64,000 nucleotides of DNA from an uncultured Holophagaceae bacterium (GTDB taxonomy: Bacteria; Acidobacteriota; Holophagae; Holophagales; Holophagaceae): contig CAIWKE010000002.1 of the NCBI GenBank assembly GCA_903913215.1, positions 186,001-250,000 of the forward strand, in the 5' to 3' direction. The position numbers and the translations under genes were made by a program. Numbering within the stretch: the stretch's first letter is position 1; each line of letters starts with the position of its first letter. Positions 26,461-35,925 of the stretch are shown here, one piece after another. The notes beneath the pieces were generated by a model. That model was not told the origin of the DNA, did no database searches, and saw only the letters and a program-made list of their open reading frames with translations.

Positions 26461-26952
26461 ATGACCCCCATCGAAGCTTTCCTCCTTCATCTTGGCCTGC
26501 CCACCTGGGACGACCTGGTCGCCGGCTACGACTTCGGCTTCCTCAGTTCCCTGGAGATCCAGCAGGAGGCTCGTGGCGAGGGCCCCGCCGTGGCGCGCTT
26601 GCGGGCCCTGGAGGGTTCGGCCCTGAGAACCTTCGAGGCCCACCTCTGGGCCGCCTGCGCCGAGGCCCAGGGCAAGACGCCCAGGCCTGGCAGCACCGCC
26701 TGGTCCAGGGCCCAGGATCGCTGGAGGGAGGCCCTGCTGCGGGAGGCCCTCCTCACCGACAGCACCGCCGCCCAGCTGGCCCGCACCGTGGAGCGCCTCT
26801 ACGAACAGATCGGCTGCCCCGAGGACATGCTCGTCATGCTGCGGCCCTCCCAGGTCTGGTCCAACACCCCGGCCACCGTGGATCCGGCCGCCGTGCAGCG
26901 CTTCCTGGACCGGAGCCAGGAGCGCTCGCGCCGATACGGGGCAGCTTCCTGA
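26461..26952 (+). CDS. Conserved-looking cytoplasmic protein of unknown function
   Basis: 163 residues, ATG at 26461 with GAGG six bases before. It is soluble and mostly helical, with no signal peptide or membrane segment. Stretches such as PTWDDLVAGYDFGFLSS near the start and LARTVERLYEQIGCPEDM in the middle look like folded protein, and codon use agrees with the neighbours. I do not recognise the family. It stands alone, 98 bases after the ureohydrolase and 124 before the Gcr-type gene. Confidence 0.6.
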   Translation: MTPIEAFLLHLGLPTWDDLVAGYDFGFLSSLEIQQEARGEGPAVARLRALEGSALRTFEAHLWAACAEAQGKTPRPGSTAWSRAQDRWREALLREALLTDSTAAQLARTVERLYEQIGCPEDMLVMLRPSQVWSNTPATVDPAAVQRFLDRSQERSRRYGAAS

Positions 26953-27076
26953 GGCCCAAGGCCTGAGTCGCCTGCACGGGTTGCGGATCCGTACGACCTA
27001 GTGGTTGTGGTCCTTTCGGTGGAGGTCCCTGGCGGCGCCCTGTGAGACTCTGGGAGTCCTCGCACCCGGAGTTTGA

Positions 27077-29005
27077 ATGCCCCTGCCCGACCCCAGGCTG
27101 GATGAACTGCTCGCAGGGGGCGCGCCCCGGTTGGAACCTCTCCTGCGCTGGCTCGGGGAGGCCTCGCCGTTGCCCTCACCAGACGGAGAGGCCCGCCGCA
27201 CCAGTCGGCTACGCCGCCTGCATACGGCCCTGGCCGACCGGGGCCTGCTGGACTCGCTGGCTGAGGAGTGGCGCCATGCCTCAGCCATCCGGCTGCTGGC
27301 GGAAACGGGCCTGCCGGATCGCACGTCCTTCCTGGGCGAAGGGCTCCTGCGTGTGGTGGACCGTGTCATCCCCCGCCTCGATCCCGAAGGGGACCTCTAC
27401 GCCCTCTTGGACCGCCTGGATCTGGACGAAGCCGATGCCGCCTGGATCGAGAGCTTGCCCGAGGACCTCAAGACCGCCTGGGGCAGCCTGCTGGACCCGC
27501 CCCCGGACATTTGGACCCATGCGGCCCGCCTGCTCGCCCACCGGGCAGCGGCCGTGGGCCTGTCCCGGGATCTCCTGTCCTTGGATCCTGAGGGAAGCGA
27601 TGCCGATTCCCCCTTTTTCAATCTGACCCGGGCCGTGCGGGAACGGGGCGAACGACCGCTGGACCCCGAGACTGGCCTAGCCTGGGAGCACTGCCGGACT
27701 GAGTGTGCCCGGGCCCTGGGCCAGGCCCATGACCGCCTCGACGCGCGGGGGGTGTCCACGGACCTGGTGTTCCGCCTGGACTTGCTGGAGGCCCAGCTCG
27801 AGCGCATCGCCCAGCTGTTGCGCTTCGTGTCAGGGAACGGCGATGGGGCCGCCTTTGCGGCCCAGTTGGTGCGCGGCAGCGCCTCGCAACACGGGCTCAT
27901 GCAGCTGCTGAGCACCACCGTCAAACGCCTGGCCCGGAAGGTGGTGGAGCATACGGGTGACACCGGCGAGCACTACATCGCCCGGGACCGCGCCGAGTGG
28001 TGGACCATGGCCTGGTCGGCGGCCGGAGGCGGCGCCCTCACCGCGGTCACGGCCCTGTTCAAATACGGCCTGCTGGCCTTGCCCCTGGCGCCGTTGCTGC
28101 TTGGACTTTCCCAGACCCTCAACTACACCCTGAGTTTCTGCCTCATGCAACTGCTGGGTTTCAGCCTGGCCTCCAAGCAACCCGCCATGACCGCGTCGGC
28201 CCTGGCCAAGGCCCTTGAATCCGAGGACGGCCAGGCTCGCGAGATTGAGCTGGTGGCGGCCATCACGCGCACACAGGTCATCGCCACCTTGGGCAACGTC
28301 TGCGCCGCCCTGCCCGCCGCCCTGCTCATCTCCGGGCTGTGGATCTGGGCCACGGGGCGCGGTCCCTTCGGCCCTGAGACCGCCCTGCACAACCTCCATG
28401 GCTGCGATCCCTTCCACGGCTGGACGCTGGTCTTTGCGGCCGTCACGGGCGTGCTGTTGTGGCTCTCCAGTCTGGTCTCCGGCTGGGCCACCAACTGGAG
28501 CGCCTACCGTCGCCTGCCCGAGGCCCTGGCGCAGAGCCACCGGATCCAAGGCCTGCTCGGGAAGCGCCGGGCCATGGCCCTGGGCCGCTTCGTCCATCGG
28601 CACGTCGCGGGCTTCGTCGGCTACCTGGCCCTGGGCTTCCTGCTGGTCTTCGTGCCCATAGCCTTCGCCTTCGCGGGCATCCACCTCGAGGTCCGCCATG
28701 TGACCCTCCAGGCTGCCTCCCTGGCCCTGGCCGCAGGCAGCCTCTGGACCCAGGGGCCCATGCCCTGGGGGGAGCTGCTCTGGGGCCTGGTCGGCATCGC
28801 CCTCATCGGCGCCCTGAACTTCGCCGTGTCCTTCACCTTGGCCCTCTGGACCGCCCTCCGGGCCCGGGACCTCAGCGGGCTCAATCGGCGACGGCTCTGG
28901 TGGGGCATCCTCAAGGCGTTCAACCGGCAGCCCGGACGATTCCTGCTGCCTCCCAAGGCTTCTGATACCCTCGATGTCCCATCCCCCGGAGTCCCCTATG
29001 CGTAA
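27077..29005 (+). CDS. Gcr-type 'site-specific recombinase' membrane protein (PF10136 family)
   Basis: 642 residues. The N-terminal 300 residues are soluble and helical; the rest holds about seven membrane segments. TRDAEWWTM-like boundary, LLGFSLASKQPAMTASALA and the YRRLPEALAQSHRIQGLLGKRRA loop match the family named after gonococcal Gcr. That family was labelled recombinase, but no tyrosine- or serine-recombinase active site is visible and the protein is an integral membrane protein; the name is likely historic. It overlaps the next gene by eight bases. Confidence 0.75.
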   Translation: MPLPDPRLDELLAGGAPRLEPLLRWLGEASPLPSPDGEARRTSRLRRLHTALADRGLLDSLAEEWRHASAIRLLAETGLPDRTSFLGEGLLRVVDRVIPRLDPEGDLYALLDRLDLDEADAAWIESLPEDLKTAWGSLLDPPPDIWTHAARLLAHRAAAVGLSRDLLSLDPEGSDADSPFFNLTRAVRERGERPLDPETGLAWEHCRTECARALGQAHDRLDARGVSTDLVFRLDLLEAQLERIAQLLRFVSGNGDGAAFAAQLVRGSASQHGLMQLLSTTVKRLARKVVEHTGDTGEHYIARDRAEWWTMAWSAAGGGALTAVTALFKYGLLALPLAPLLLGLSQTLNYTLSFCLMQLLGFSLASKQPAMTASALAKALESEDGQAREIELVAAITRTQVIATLGNVCAALPAALLISGLWIWATGRGPFGPETALHNLHGCDPFHGWTLVFAAVTGVLLWLSSLVSGWATNWSAYRRLPEALAQSHRIQGLLGKRRAMALGRFVHRHVAGFVGYLALGFLLVFVPIAFAFAGIHLEVRHVTLQAASLALAAGSLWTQGPMPWGELLWGLVGIALIGALNFAVSFTLALWTALRARDLSGLNRRRLWWGILKAFNRQPGRFLLPPKASDTLDVPSPGVPYA

Positions 29006-29858
29006 AGCCCTGTTCGTCGCCTCGGCCTTTGTCCTCCTTGCCGCCCAGGACAAACCGGCCCCCGTCCGCCTGGCCCAGCTGCGCGTCAGCCCCGCATGCA
29101 CTGTGGCCCAGGACATTGGCATCAGCAAGATTGAGCTCAGCTTCGCCCGGCCCGCCGTGAAGGGCCGCAAGATCTGGGGCGACCTGGTGCCCTTCGGTCA
29201 GGTCTGGCGGGCCGGGGCCAACAGCGCCACGATGCTCACCCTCAGCCACGCCGCCAAGGTGGCCGGCAAGGACCTGCCCGCAGGCAGCTACGGCTTTTTC
29301 GTCCTCCCCAGCGAGAATACCTGGACCCTGATCCTCAACAAGCAGGCCAAGCAGTGGGGCGCCTACGAATACAAAGCCACAGAGGACGTCTTGCGCTGGG
29401 AGGCCACGCCCCAGGCCGGAGCCTTCCTCGAATACTTGGACTACCGCATCACCCCCAAGGACACCAGCGAGGCCACGGTCGAATTGGCCTGGGAGAAGCT
29501 GCGGGTGAGCTTCCCCGTGGTCTTCGATACCAAGGGCATCTACTGGGCCCAGATCGAGGCCAAGCTCAAGGTGGCACCGGACACGGACTGGGTGCCTTGG
29601 TACCAGGCCGCCAAATACTGCCAGGAGCAGGGCATCGAGCCCCTCAAAGCCCAGGCCTGGATCGAGAAGAGCCTGAAGGCTGGGGACAGCTTCTGGAACC
29701 ACGAGACCGCCGCCCGCATCCACAAGGACGCCAAGCGGATGCCTGAGGCCCTGGCCCAGCTGCAGAAGGCCATCGACCTCTCCAAGCCCGGTGGCGCCCC
29801 CAAGGAATACACGGACAACCTGGAGAAGGAGCTGGCCGCCTGGAAGGCCCTGAAGTAG
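28998..29858 (+). CDS. Exported DUF2911 protein with helical repeat tail
   Basis: 286 residues from the ATG at 28998, with GGAG (28988-28991) six bases upstream; an earlier ATG in the same frame lacks a site. A signal peptide (MRKALFVASAFVLLAAQ) is clear. The DUF2911 core includes VKGRKIWGDLVPFGQVWRAG and GANSATMLTLSHA, then LPAGSYGFFVLPS. The last 90 residues are helical and TPR-like (DSFWNHETAARIHKDAKRM). Function unknown; family members are exported in Bacteroidetes and Acidobacteria. It overlaps the membrane-protein gene by eight bases. Confidence 0.82.
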   Translation: MRKALFVASAFVLLAAQDKPAPVRLAQLRVSPACTVAQDIGISKIELSFARPAVKGRKIWGDLVPFGQVWRAGANSATMLTLSHAAKVAGKDLPAGSYGFFVLPSENTWTLILNKQAKQWGAYEYKATEDVLRWEATPQAGAFLEYLDYRITPKDTSEATVELAWEKLRVSFPVVFDTKGIYWAQIEAKLKVAPDTDWVPWYQAAKYCQEQGIEPLKAQAWIEKSLKAGDSFWNHETAARIHKDAKRMPEALAQLQKAIDLSKPGGAPKEYTDNLEKELAAWKALK

Positions 29859-29861
29859 TCC

Positions 29862-30530
29862 TCAGACGCCCTTCCGCGCCACCCCCCAAATGACCTTGTG
29901 CAGCTGCACCTGCAGCCGCACGGGGAGGCCGTCGGCCACGATGCGCTCCGCCAGCCAGGCGGGGTCAAGCTTCCCCCAGACCGGGCTGAAGAGCACCTCC
30001 AGGCGCTCCCAGATGCCACGCTCGGCGCACCAGGCCTTGGCCCAGGCGTAGTCCGCCTCGTCGCAAAGCACGAACTTCAGCTCATCCTGGCCGCTCACCA
30101 TGTGGTCGAGGTTCGACTCCAACCAGCGGTGCTCCTCGCCGCTGCCGGGAGTCTTGCGGTCCACGATCTTGATGACCTCACGTGGCACGGGACGCAGGTC
30201 ATGGCTGCCCGCCGTCTCCAGGGCCACTTCGTAGCCCAGGTCCAGCTGGGCCCGCAACAGAGCCGGGGCCGAGGGGTGGGCCAGGGGCTCGCCACCGGTC
30301 AGCTCCACAAAGGGGGCGTTGGGGCCCTTCCGGGGTGGGCCAAGGCGGCGGCACACCTCGTCAAGGAGGTCCGGCAGCTCCCGCGGCGTGCCCTCGGTGA
30401 AGGCATAGGCGGTGTCGCAGTAGGTGCAGCGCAGGGGACAGCCCGTGAGGCGGATGAAGAGGCAGGGGCGCCCGATGCGGGCCCCCTCACCCTGGATGGA
30501 GTGGAACACTTCGTTGACCTTGAGCTGCAT
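29862..30530 (-). CDS. queE: 7-carboxy-7-deazaguanine synthase (QueE)
   Basis: 222 residues from the ATG at 30530. QueE is a radical-SAM enzyme that turns carboxytetrahydropterin into CDG in queuosine synthesis. The cluster motif is CPLRCTYC (Cys31, 35, 38; CX3CX2C). VNEVFHSIQGEGARIGRPCLFIRLTGC and FVELTGGEPL are characteristic. The frame stays open upstream to 31160, over cocE, and was trimmed. No other que gene is seen here. The start is 87 bases from the divergent S15 hydrolase; no preQ1 riboswitch was recognised. Confidence 0.92.
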   Translation of the reverse strand: MQLKVNEVFHSIQGEGARIGRPCLFIRLTGCPLRCTYCDTAYAFTEGTPRELPDLLDEVCRRLGPPRKGPNAPFVELTGGEPLAHPSAPALLRAQLDLGYEVALETAGSHDLRPVPREVIKIVDRKTPGSGEEHRWLESNLDHMVSGQDELKFVLCDEADYAWAKAWCAERGIWERLEVLFSPVWGKLDPAWLAERIVADGLPVRLQVQLHKVIWGVARKGV

Positions 30531-30617
30531 GCGCGGACGACCTCGGCCTCGATTGTCCCATGAGGCTTTGCCCAGCTCCCGATCTCGTGGGAGCATCGAT
30601 GCTTTTCCGGTGGTCTC

Positions 30618-32516
30618 ATGCTCCCTTGCCGTGCCCTGCTCCTCCCCTATGCCTGCCTGCTGCTCAGCGCTCAGCAGCCAGCCCCGACTCTGACTCCGGT
30701 CCAGGCTGCCACCGTGGCGGCAGCGCCCGAGCCCCCCCAGGTCCGCTACACCAAACAGGAATCCATGGTGCCCATGCGAGACGGCATCAGCCTCTACACA
30801 GCCATCTTCCTCCCCAAGGACACCAGCCACCCCCACCCGATCCTGCTGAATCGCACGCCCTACGGGTGTAATCCCTACGGCCCGGACGCCTTCCGCCACG
30901 TGGTGGGGCCCTCCCCGGCCTTTGCCAAGGAAGACTACATCGTGGTCTACCAGGATGTGCGGGGCCGCAACCGGAGCGAGGGCAGCTTCGAGGATGTGCG
31001 CCCCGTGGATGTGGCCAAGAGCGCCCCGGACGAAGTAAGTGACACCACCGACACCATCGATTGGCTCCTGAAGAACCTGCCCCGGCACAACGGCCGAGTG
31101 GGCATGTGGGGGATCAGCTATCCGGCCCACTACGCAGTCCAAGGCCTGCTGAGCGGGCACCCGGCGCTCAAGGCCGTCTCACCACAGGCACCCATGATGG
31201 ACGTCTGGGAGGGTGACGACAGCTACCACCGCGGCGCCTTCCAGCTGGCCGCGAACTTCGGTTTCTTCCTCTTCTTCCACAGCCAGCGCACCGCGCCCTC
31301 CAGCGCCATGCCCACCTTCACCAACTCCGGCAGCACCGATGGCTACCAGTGGTATCTCGATGCCGGTCCCCTGAATCGCATCAGCGCCCTGGTGAAACAA
31401 CCGGCGGAACCCATCTGGGAGGCCTACCTCGCACATCCCACCTATGACGCCTACTGGCAGGCCCGGAACCTGCGCCCGCACCTGAAGTACATCCGCCCGG
31501 CTGTGCTGACCGTGGGGGGCTGGTTCGATGCAGAGGATCTCTTCGGGGCCCTGGCCTGCGCCAGCACCCTCACGCGGCAGAGTCCCACCACGGATAGCCA
31601 CCTGGTGATGGGCCCCTGGACGCACGGCCAGTGGTCCGGGCCCGATGGCAGCCGCATTGGCAATACCGAGTTCGGCGCGAAGACCGCCCCCTGGTTCCAG
31701 GAGCAGATCGAGCTGCGCTTCTTCAACCAGTATCTCAAGGAGGCCGGCGATGCCAAGGAGGCCCCCCTGGCCAAGGCCACGGTCTTCGAGACGGGGCGCA
31801 ACCAGTGGCGCAGCTTCGACGCCTGGCCGCCACGGGCCGCTCAGCCTTGCACGTTCTACTTCGAAGCCCAGGGGGGCCTCGGCACCACTCGACCTGAAAC
31901 CACCAGCGGCTTCGACGCCTACGTAAGCGATCCAGCCAAGCCCGTGCCCTACACCCAGGACATCAGCTTCGGCTACTCGGGCAGCTTCATGGCCGAGGAC
32001 CAGCGCTTCGCCGCCCGCCGCCCCGATGTGCTGCTGTATCAGACGCCCCCCCTGGAGGCGGACCTCACCTTGGCCGGCCCCCTCCGCCCCGTGCTTCAGG
32101 TCAGCACCAGCGGCACCGACGCGGACTGGATCGTGAAAGTCATCGATGTCTTTCCCAGCGATGCCCCGGACCCCAAGGACTCGCCCAAGGGCTGGCACCA
32201 GGCTGGCGGCCAGATGCTGGTGCGCGGCGATGTGCTGCGGGGCAAGTACCGAAACAGCTACACGACGCCGGAGCCTTTCACTCCCGGCGCACCCACGGAG
32301 GTGGCCTTCACCCTGCCGGATGTCATGCACACCTTCCGCAAGGGCCACCGGCTCATGGTGCAGATCCAGAGTTCCTGGTTCCCCCTGGTGGACCGGAACC
32401 CCCAAATCTTCTGCGACATCCCCAAGGCCCGCCCCGAGGACTTCCAGAAAGCCGAACAGCGCGTCTACCACACCAAGGCCCTGCCCTCCCGGCTCGAAGT
32501 CCTGCAGCTGGACTGA
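30618..32516 (+). CDS. Exported S15/CocE hydrolase, alpha-amino-acid ester hydrolase-like
   Basis: 632 residues with a signal peptide (about 1-19). The alpha/beta-hydrolase triad is Ser167 (WGISYPAH), Asp304 (GGWFDAED) and His336 (GPWTHGQW). Glu306, Asp307 and Asp195 (MMDVWEGDD) match the carboxylate cluster that alpha-amino-acid ester hydrolases use to hold the free amino group. A C-terminal jelly-roll domain covers about 380-630. Such enzymes cut or make amino-acid esters and beta-lactam side chains; the natural substrate is unknown. Cocaine esterase and glutaryl-7-ACA acylase are sister types. Confidence 0.85.
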   Translation: MLPCRALLLPYACLLLSAQQPAPTLTPVQAATVAAAPEPPQVRYTKQESMVPMRDGISLYTAIFLPKDTSHPHPILLNRTPYGCNPYGPDAFRHVVGPSPAFAKEDYIVVYQDVRGRNRSEGSFEDVRPVDVAKSAPDEVSDTTDTIDWLLKNLPRHNGRVGMWGISYPAHYAVQGLLSGHPALKAVSPQAPMMDVWEGDDSYHRGAFQLAANFGFFLFFHSQRTAPSSAMPTFTNSGSTDGYQWYLDAGPLNRISALVKQPAEPIWEAYLAHPTYDAYWQARNLRPHLKYIRPAVLTVGGWFDAEDLFGALACASTLTRQSPTTDSHLVMGPWTHGQWSGPDGSRIGNTEFGAKTAPWFQEQIELRFFNQYLKEAGDAKEAPLAKATVFETGRNQWRSFDAWPPRAAQPCTFYFEAQGGLGTTRPETTSGFDAYVSDPAKPVPYTQDISFGYSGSFMAEDQRFAARRPDVLLYQTPPLEADLTLAGPLRPVLQVSTSGTDADWIVKVIDVFPSDAPDPKDSPKGWHQAGGQMLVRGDVLRGKYRNSYTTPEPFTPGAPTEVAFTLPDVMHTFRKGHRLMVQIQSSWFPLVDRNPQIFCDIPKARPEDFQKAEQRVYHTKALPSRLEVLQLD

Positions 32517-32541
32517 TCCCAATTCCAAATAAACTAAGAGA

Positions 32542-32589
32542 GATCACCACCAAGAAAAACAATCAGTTCTTGGTGCCTTGGTGGTGATC
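32542..32589. terminator. Two-sided hairpin between S15 hydrolase and SDR genes
   Basis: Perfect 13-base arms GATCACCACCAAG (32542-32554) and its complement (32577-32589), with an inner CACCAAGAA/TTCTTGGTG match, lie between two converging genes. T-rich sequence follows on the plus strand (CGTTTTCTTTG). It probably stops transcription from both sides. Confidence 0.6.
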
Positions 32590-32614
32590 CGTTTTCTTTG
32601 CGAAAAGGCTCAGG

Positions 32615-33343
32615 CTAGAGCCAGCGGCGTCCGCCATCCAAGGTCAGGATCTCGCCGGTGAGGAAGGGGCTGTCGGCGGCGTACCGGACGGCGCGGCAGA
32701 GGTCAGCGGGGTTGCCCAGACGCTTCAGGAGGGTCCGCTCTGCCAGGAAGGCGGGGTCGCTGTCCTTGGCCGGAAGCAGCGTCCCGAGGGCGTGGCCCAC
32801 CACGCGAACGCTCGGGGCCAGCAGCTGGGCCAGGCCAGGCACCAGGCTGGCCTGACCCGCCTTGGCGGCGCCGTAGGGCAGGCGCTTCAGCCAGGGCCGG
32901 TGGACGGAGGTGTCCAGCAGGATCTGCAGGCAGGAGCCGCTCAGCAGGCGCGGGGCCAGGGCCTGAGCGCAGAGGAAGGGAAACCCCAAGTTCAGGCGCC
33001 AGGTGGCTTCCAGGTTGGCGGCGGTCCAGGTGCCCAGCGGGGCCTCGGGGAAGGTGCCGGCCGCGAGAATGGCCCCGGAAAGGGCCCAGCCCGCGGCCTC
33101 CAGCCGGTCCAGATCTGCCATCATTCGGGAAACCAGCTGCGGGTTCTCCGCATCCCACTGAAGCGTTTCGATCCGTCCCATCCTGCCCAGTTTTTCCACC
33201 CAGGCTTCCCCAGTCCAGGCTTCCGAGCTGGTCAGCACCAGGTCATGATCCCGAGCCAGATCTTCTGCCAGCGCACGCCCCAGGCGTCGCCGCCCCCCCA
33301 CGACAAGCCAGCTGCTCCGTTCTGCTCCAGGATTCTGCTTCAT
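32615..33343 (-). CDS. Short-chain dehydrogenase/reductase family protein
   Basis: 242 residues from the ATG at 33343 with GGAAG upstream; a TTG at 33361 is possible. The nucleotide-binding loop reads VVGGRRRLGRALAE (variant of TGxxxGIG). The catalytic Ser145, Tyr156 and Lys160 (YGAAKAG) are present. The C-terminal LTGEILTLDGGRRWL is typical of classical SDRs. Substrate unknown. It diverges from the PDZ-phosphatase gene with only 26 bases between starts. Confidence 0.82.
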   Translation of the reverse strand: MKQNPGAERSSWLVVGGRRRLGRALAEDLARDHDLVLTSSEAWTGEAWVEKLGRMGRIETLQWDAENPQLVSRMMADLDRLEAAGWALSGAILAAGTFPEAPLGTWTAANLEATWRLNLGFPFLCAQALAPRLLSGSCLQILLDTSVHRPWLKRLPYGAAKAGQASLVPGLAQLLAPSVRVVGHALGTLLPAKDSDPAFLAERTLLKRLGNPADLCRAVRYAADSPFLTGEILTLDGGRRWL

Positions 33344-33369
33344 CCGGGCATTCTTCCACAAAAGGCGCC

Positions 33370-35925
33370 ATGAACCCCTACCTCAAACGCATCCGGTGGC
33401 GCCTGCTGTGGATCAGCTTCGCCTGCCTGAGCCTCGCCGTGGGTTCCTTCGCCCTCAACCAGTGGGTCTACGCGGGCTCCGACGACCAATGCTCCTGGCA
33501 GGTGGAAAAAGGCAAAATCGTCATCCGGGAAATTCTGCCCGACGGGGTGGCCGAGGAAGCCGGCCTCCTGGAGGGCGACGAGCTGGTGAAGATCCAGGGC
33601 CACTCCTACGAGCCAACCCAGGCGGGAACCCTCAAGGCCCAGGCCTTCATCAATGGCAAGTCCGAGGGCACGATCCTGATCTACTCGGTGCGGCGTCAAG
33701 GCCGCCTGATCCTCGTCCCCGTGCGGCTGGTGAAAAGTCTCGACCTGGCCCAGCTGGCCCTGCTCCTGAACGGCCTCATCGCCTGGGCTGTCAGCCTCCT
33801 GGTGGTGATCTCGGCCCCTGAGCGCAAGTCCTCCCGCCACTTCTTCTATCTGGCCGCCACCACCCTGCTGATGTCCGGGGCCATCCTGTCGGGCACCGCC
33901 CCTTTGGGCATACAGGTGGTGGTCTTCCTCATGGGCGCCCTGGCCGGAGCCCTGCTCCCGCCCCTCTGGATCCACTTCTTCCTGCGCTTCCCGCACCCGC
34001 TCGAACTGCGGAAGAACAGGCGTTTCCTGCGGATCCTCTACACCAGCTTCGCCGTTATGGCCCTGCTGCAACTGGTCCCCCGGCTCCTCGGAGTGGCCAA
34101 TGGCGGCATGATCAGCCCTCCTCCGGGCCTGATGAAGTCGGGCCTGGGCCGGGCCCTGGGCCTGCTCCTCGCCCTGCTGCCGACCGTACTCTTCGTGGGC
34201 GCGGCCATCACGGGCCTGGTTTTCTTCGTCAAGGGGGCCTTCCATGCCCCGGAGCGCCTGCGCCGGGCCCTCCGCCCCTCCCTCTTCGTGGCCGCAGCCC
34301 TCTGCCTGGACCTACTGGCCTGGGTGCTGCTCCGGGGTCGCTTTGGCCAAAGCCTGCTCTTCCAGCGCCAGCTCTACGTCTTCATGCTGCCCCTGCCCCT
34401 GCTGCCCCTCAGCTTCGCCCACGCCATCTTCCGCCACGGGCTCTTCGACGTGCGCAAGGTGCTGCTGCGTTGGCTCAGCTACGTGGCCCTGCTGGCCCTC
34501 ACGGTGGCGGCCTACCTGGGCGGCCTGGCCTGGGCCTTCTCTCACCTGGCTTCCATTCCCTCGGGCTGGGCCGGCGCCCTGGTGGGCCTCCTGGCCCTGC
34601 CTCTGGGCTGGGCCCTGCGGCGCCTGGTGAAGGGCATCCGACGACGCTTCCGCATGGATTTCTCCAGCACCCGGGAGATCGCTCTCAGCGCAGTGCGCGA
34701 ACCCCGAAAAAAATTCAGCGAGGAGTCCCTGCTGAAATCCCTGCGTCGGGCCTTGGGCGAGGCCTTCCAGCCCCAGTTGCTGGAGATCCTGCCCCTGGTG
34801 GAGCGCCAGATCCTGCTGCCCAGCGCCGAAGGTTCGGACCGCGAGGGGCGCCGCACCCACTTCCCGCCTCAGCCCCTGCGCATTCCCCCGGGCCTGCTGC
34901 GCCTGGCTCGGGAGAACCAGGAATTGGTGCTGGGTCTCGGCAGTGAAGAGGCCGACTGGATCCGCGAGCAGGGAGGCACCTTGCGGGCCCATGTGGACGC
35001 CCTGGAGGCCCAGCTCATGCTCCTCCTCCTCGCCGGGGACGATCCACACAGCGTGGTGGTCCTGGGCGGCAAATATGCAGAGCTGAACTACGGCCGCGAG
35101 GACCGGGAGCTGCTGCGAGAGGTGGCCCAGGCCGCGGGCCAGGCCCTGGAAACCACCCTCATGCACCAGCGCCTGGTGGCCCAGGAGCGCCTCAGCCAGG
35201 AGCTGGAGACCGCCCGTCGCATCCAGGAGAGCCTGGTCACCTCCCACCTGCCGCCCATTCCCGGCTTCCAGGTGGCCCTGCGCCTGGAGCCGGCCCTCGA
35301 GACCGGTGGCGACCTGCTCTTCGTCAAACGGCGGCCCAGTGGCCGCTGGCTGGCGGCCGTGGGCGATGTGTGCGGCAAGGGGCTCGCCGCGGCCCTCTAC
35401 ATGGCTCAGGCCACGGCCCTGCTGGAGCAGGCCGCCCAACGGGAGGATCAGAGCCTGGAGGCGATTCTCTGCTCTCTGGACCAGACCCTGCGCCAGCTGC
35501 TGGGCCAGCGCGGCTTCCTCACCCTCATCCTGCTGGAGTGGGACGATGATGGCTGCTACCGTCTGGCTCGGGCCGGGCACCCCGGGGCCCTGGTGCTCCA
35601 GGGGCTCCACGCGGACAGCACCACGGAACTGACCCCCCACGGCCGCGGCCTGGGTCTGCGCCCCGCAGGGCCCGGCGACTGGCAGGTCCAGGAGGGCGTG
35701 TTGCCCCCCAAGGGCTGGCTGGTGCTCTATAGCGACGGTCTTTCCGAGGCCATGAATCGGGAGGGCGAGCTCTATGGCCTGGACCGTTTCAGTGCGCAGC
35801 TACGCCGTCTCTGGGGTACCGGCAGCCCCCGGGCCGCCTGCGAGGCCGTCTTCCAGGATGTGTCGGGCTTCGATACCCAGAACCGGGATGACCGGACCCT
35901 GTTTATCCTAGGAAGGGAGGCCTGA
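33370..35925 (+). CDS. Membrane PP2C-type phosphatase with PDZ and multi-spanning sensor region
   Basis: 851 residues. Order: membrane segment (about 10-30), PDZ-like domain (about 40-120: IREILPDGVAEEAGLLEGDELVKIQG), about seven to eight membrane segments (about 125-420), a GAF-like region (about 440-590) and a SpoIIE/RsbU PP2C domain (about 600-850). Phosphatase metal sites are ETGGDLLFV, GDVCGKGLAAALYM, YSDGLSEAMN and RDDRTLFIL. RsbU/SpoIIE enzymes act on anti-sigma antagonists; none is nearby. The stop overlaps the next gene by one base. The build suggests a stress or envelope sensor whose signal reaches a partner-switching module elsewhere. Confidence 0.85.
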   Translation: MNPYLKRIRWRLLWISFACLSLAVGSFALNQWVYAGSDDQCSWQVEKGKIVIREILPDGVAEEAGLLEGDELVKIQGHSYEPTQAGTLKAQAFINGKSEGTILIYSVRRQGRLILVPVRLVKSLDLAQLALLLNGLIAWAVSLLVVISAPERKSSRHFFYLAATTLLMSGAILSGTAPLGIQVVVFLMGALAGALLPPLWIHFFLRFPHPLELRKNRRFLRILYTSFAVMALLQLVPRLLGVANGGMISPPPGLMKSGLGRALGLLLALLPTVLFVGAAITGLVFFVKGAFHAPERLRRALRPSLFVAAALCLDLLAWVLLRGRFGQSLLFQRQLYVFMLPLPLLPLSFAHAIFRHGLFDVRKVLLRWLSYVALLALTVAAYLGGLAWAFSHLASIPSGWAGALVGLLALPLGWALRRLVKGIRRRFRMDFSSTREIALSAVREPRKKFSEESLLKSLRRALGEAFQPQLLEILPLVERQILLPSAEGSDREGRRTHFPPQPLRIPPGLLRLARENQELVLGLGSEEADWIREQGGTLRAHVDALEAQLMLLLLAGDDPHSVVVLGGKYAELNYGREDRELLREVAQAAGQALETTLMHQRLVAQERLSQELETARRIQESLVTSHLPPIPGFQVALRLEPALETGGDLLFVKRRPSGRWLAAVGDVCGKGLAAALYMAQATALLEQAAQREDQSLEAILCSLDQTLRQLLGQRGFLTLILLEWDDDGCYRLARAGHPGALVLQGLHADSTTELTPHGRGLGLRPAGPGDWQVQEGVLPPKGWLVLYSDGLSEAMNREGELYGLDRFSAQLRRLWGTGSPRAACEAVFQDVSGFDTQNRDDRTLFILGREA

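Noticed and set aside
27077-29005. A mobile element implied by the recombinase name
   Set aside because: Membrane protein without recombinase residues, no repeats or att-like ends around it.
27830-29170. A 446-codon open frame antisense to the Gcr-type gene
   Set aside because: Gln/Gly/Glu/His-rich, no ribosome site, shadow of the membrane protein.
30531-30617. preQ1 riboswitch before queE
   Set aside because: The short leader shows no preQ1 aptamer pattern.
30531-31160. Upstream extension of queE
   Set aside because: It lies over the S15 hydrolase gene and has no similarity to QueE.
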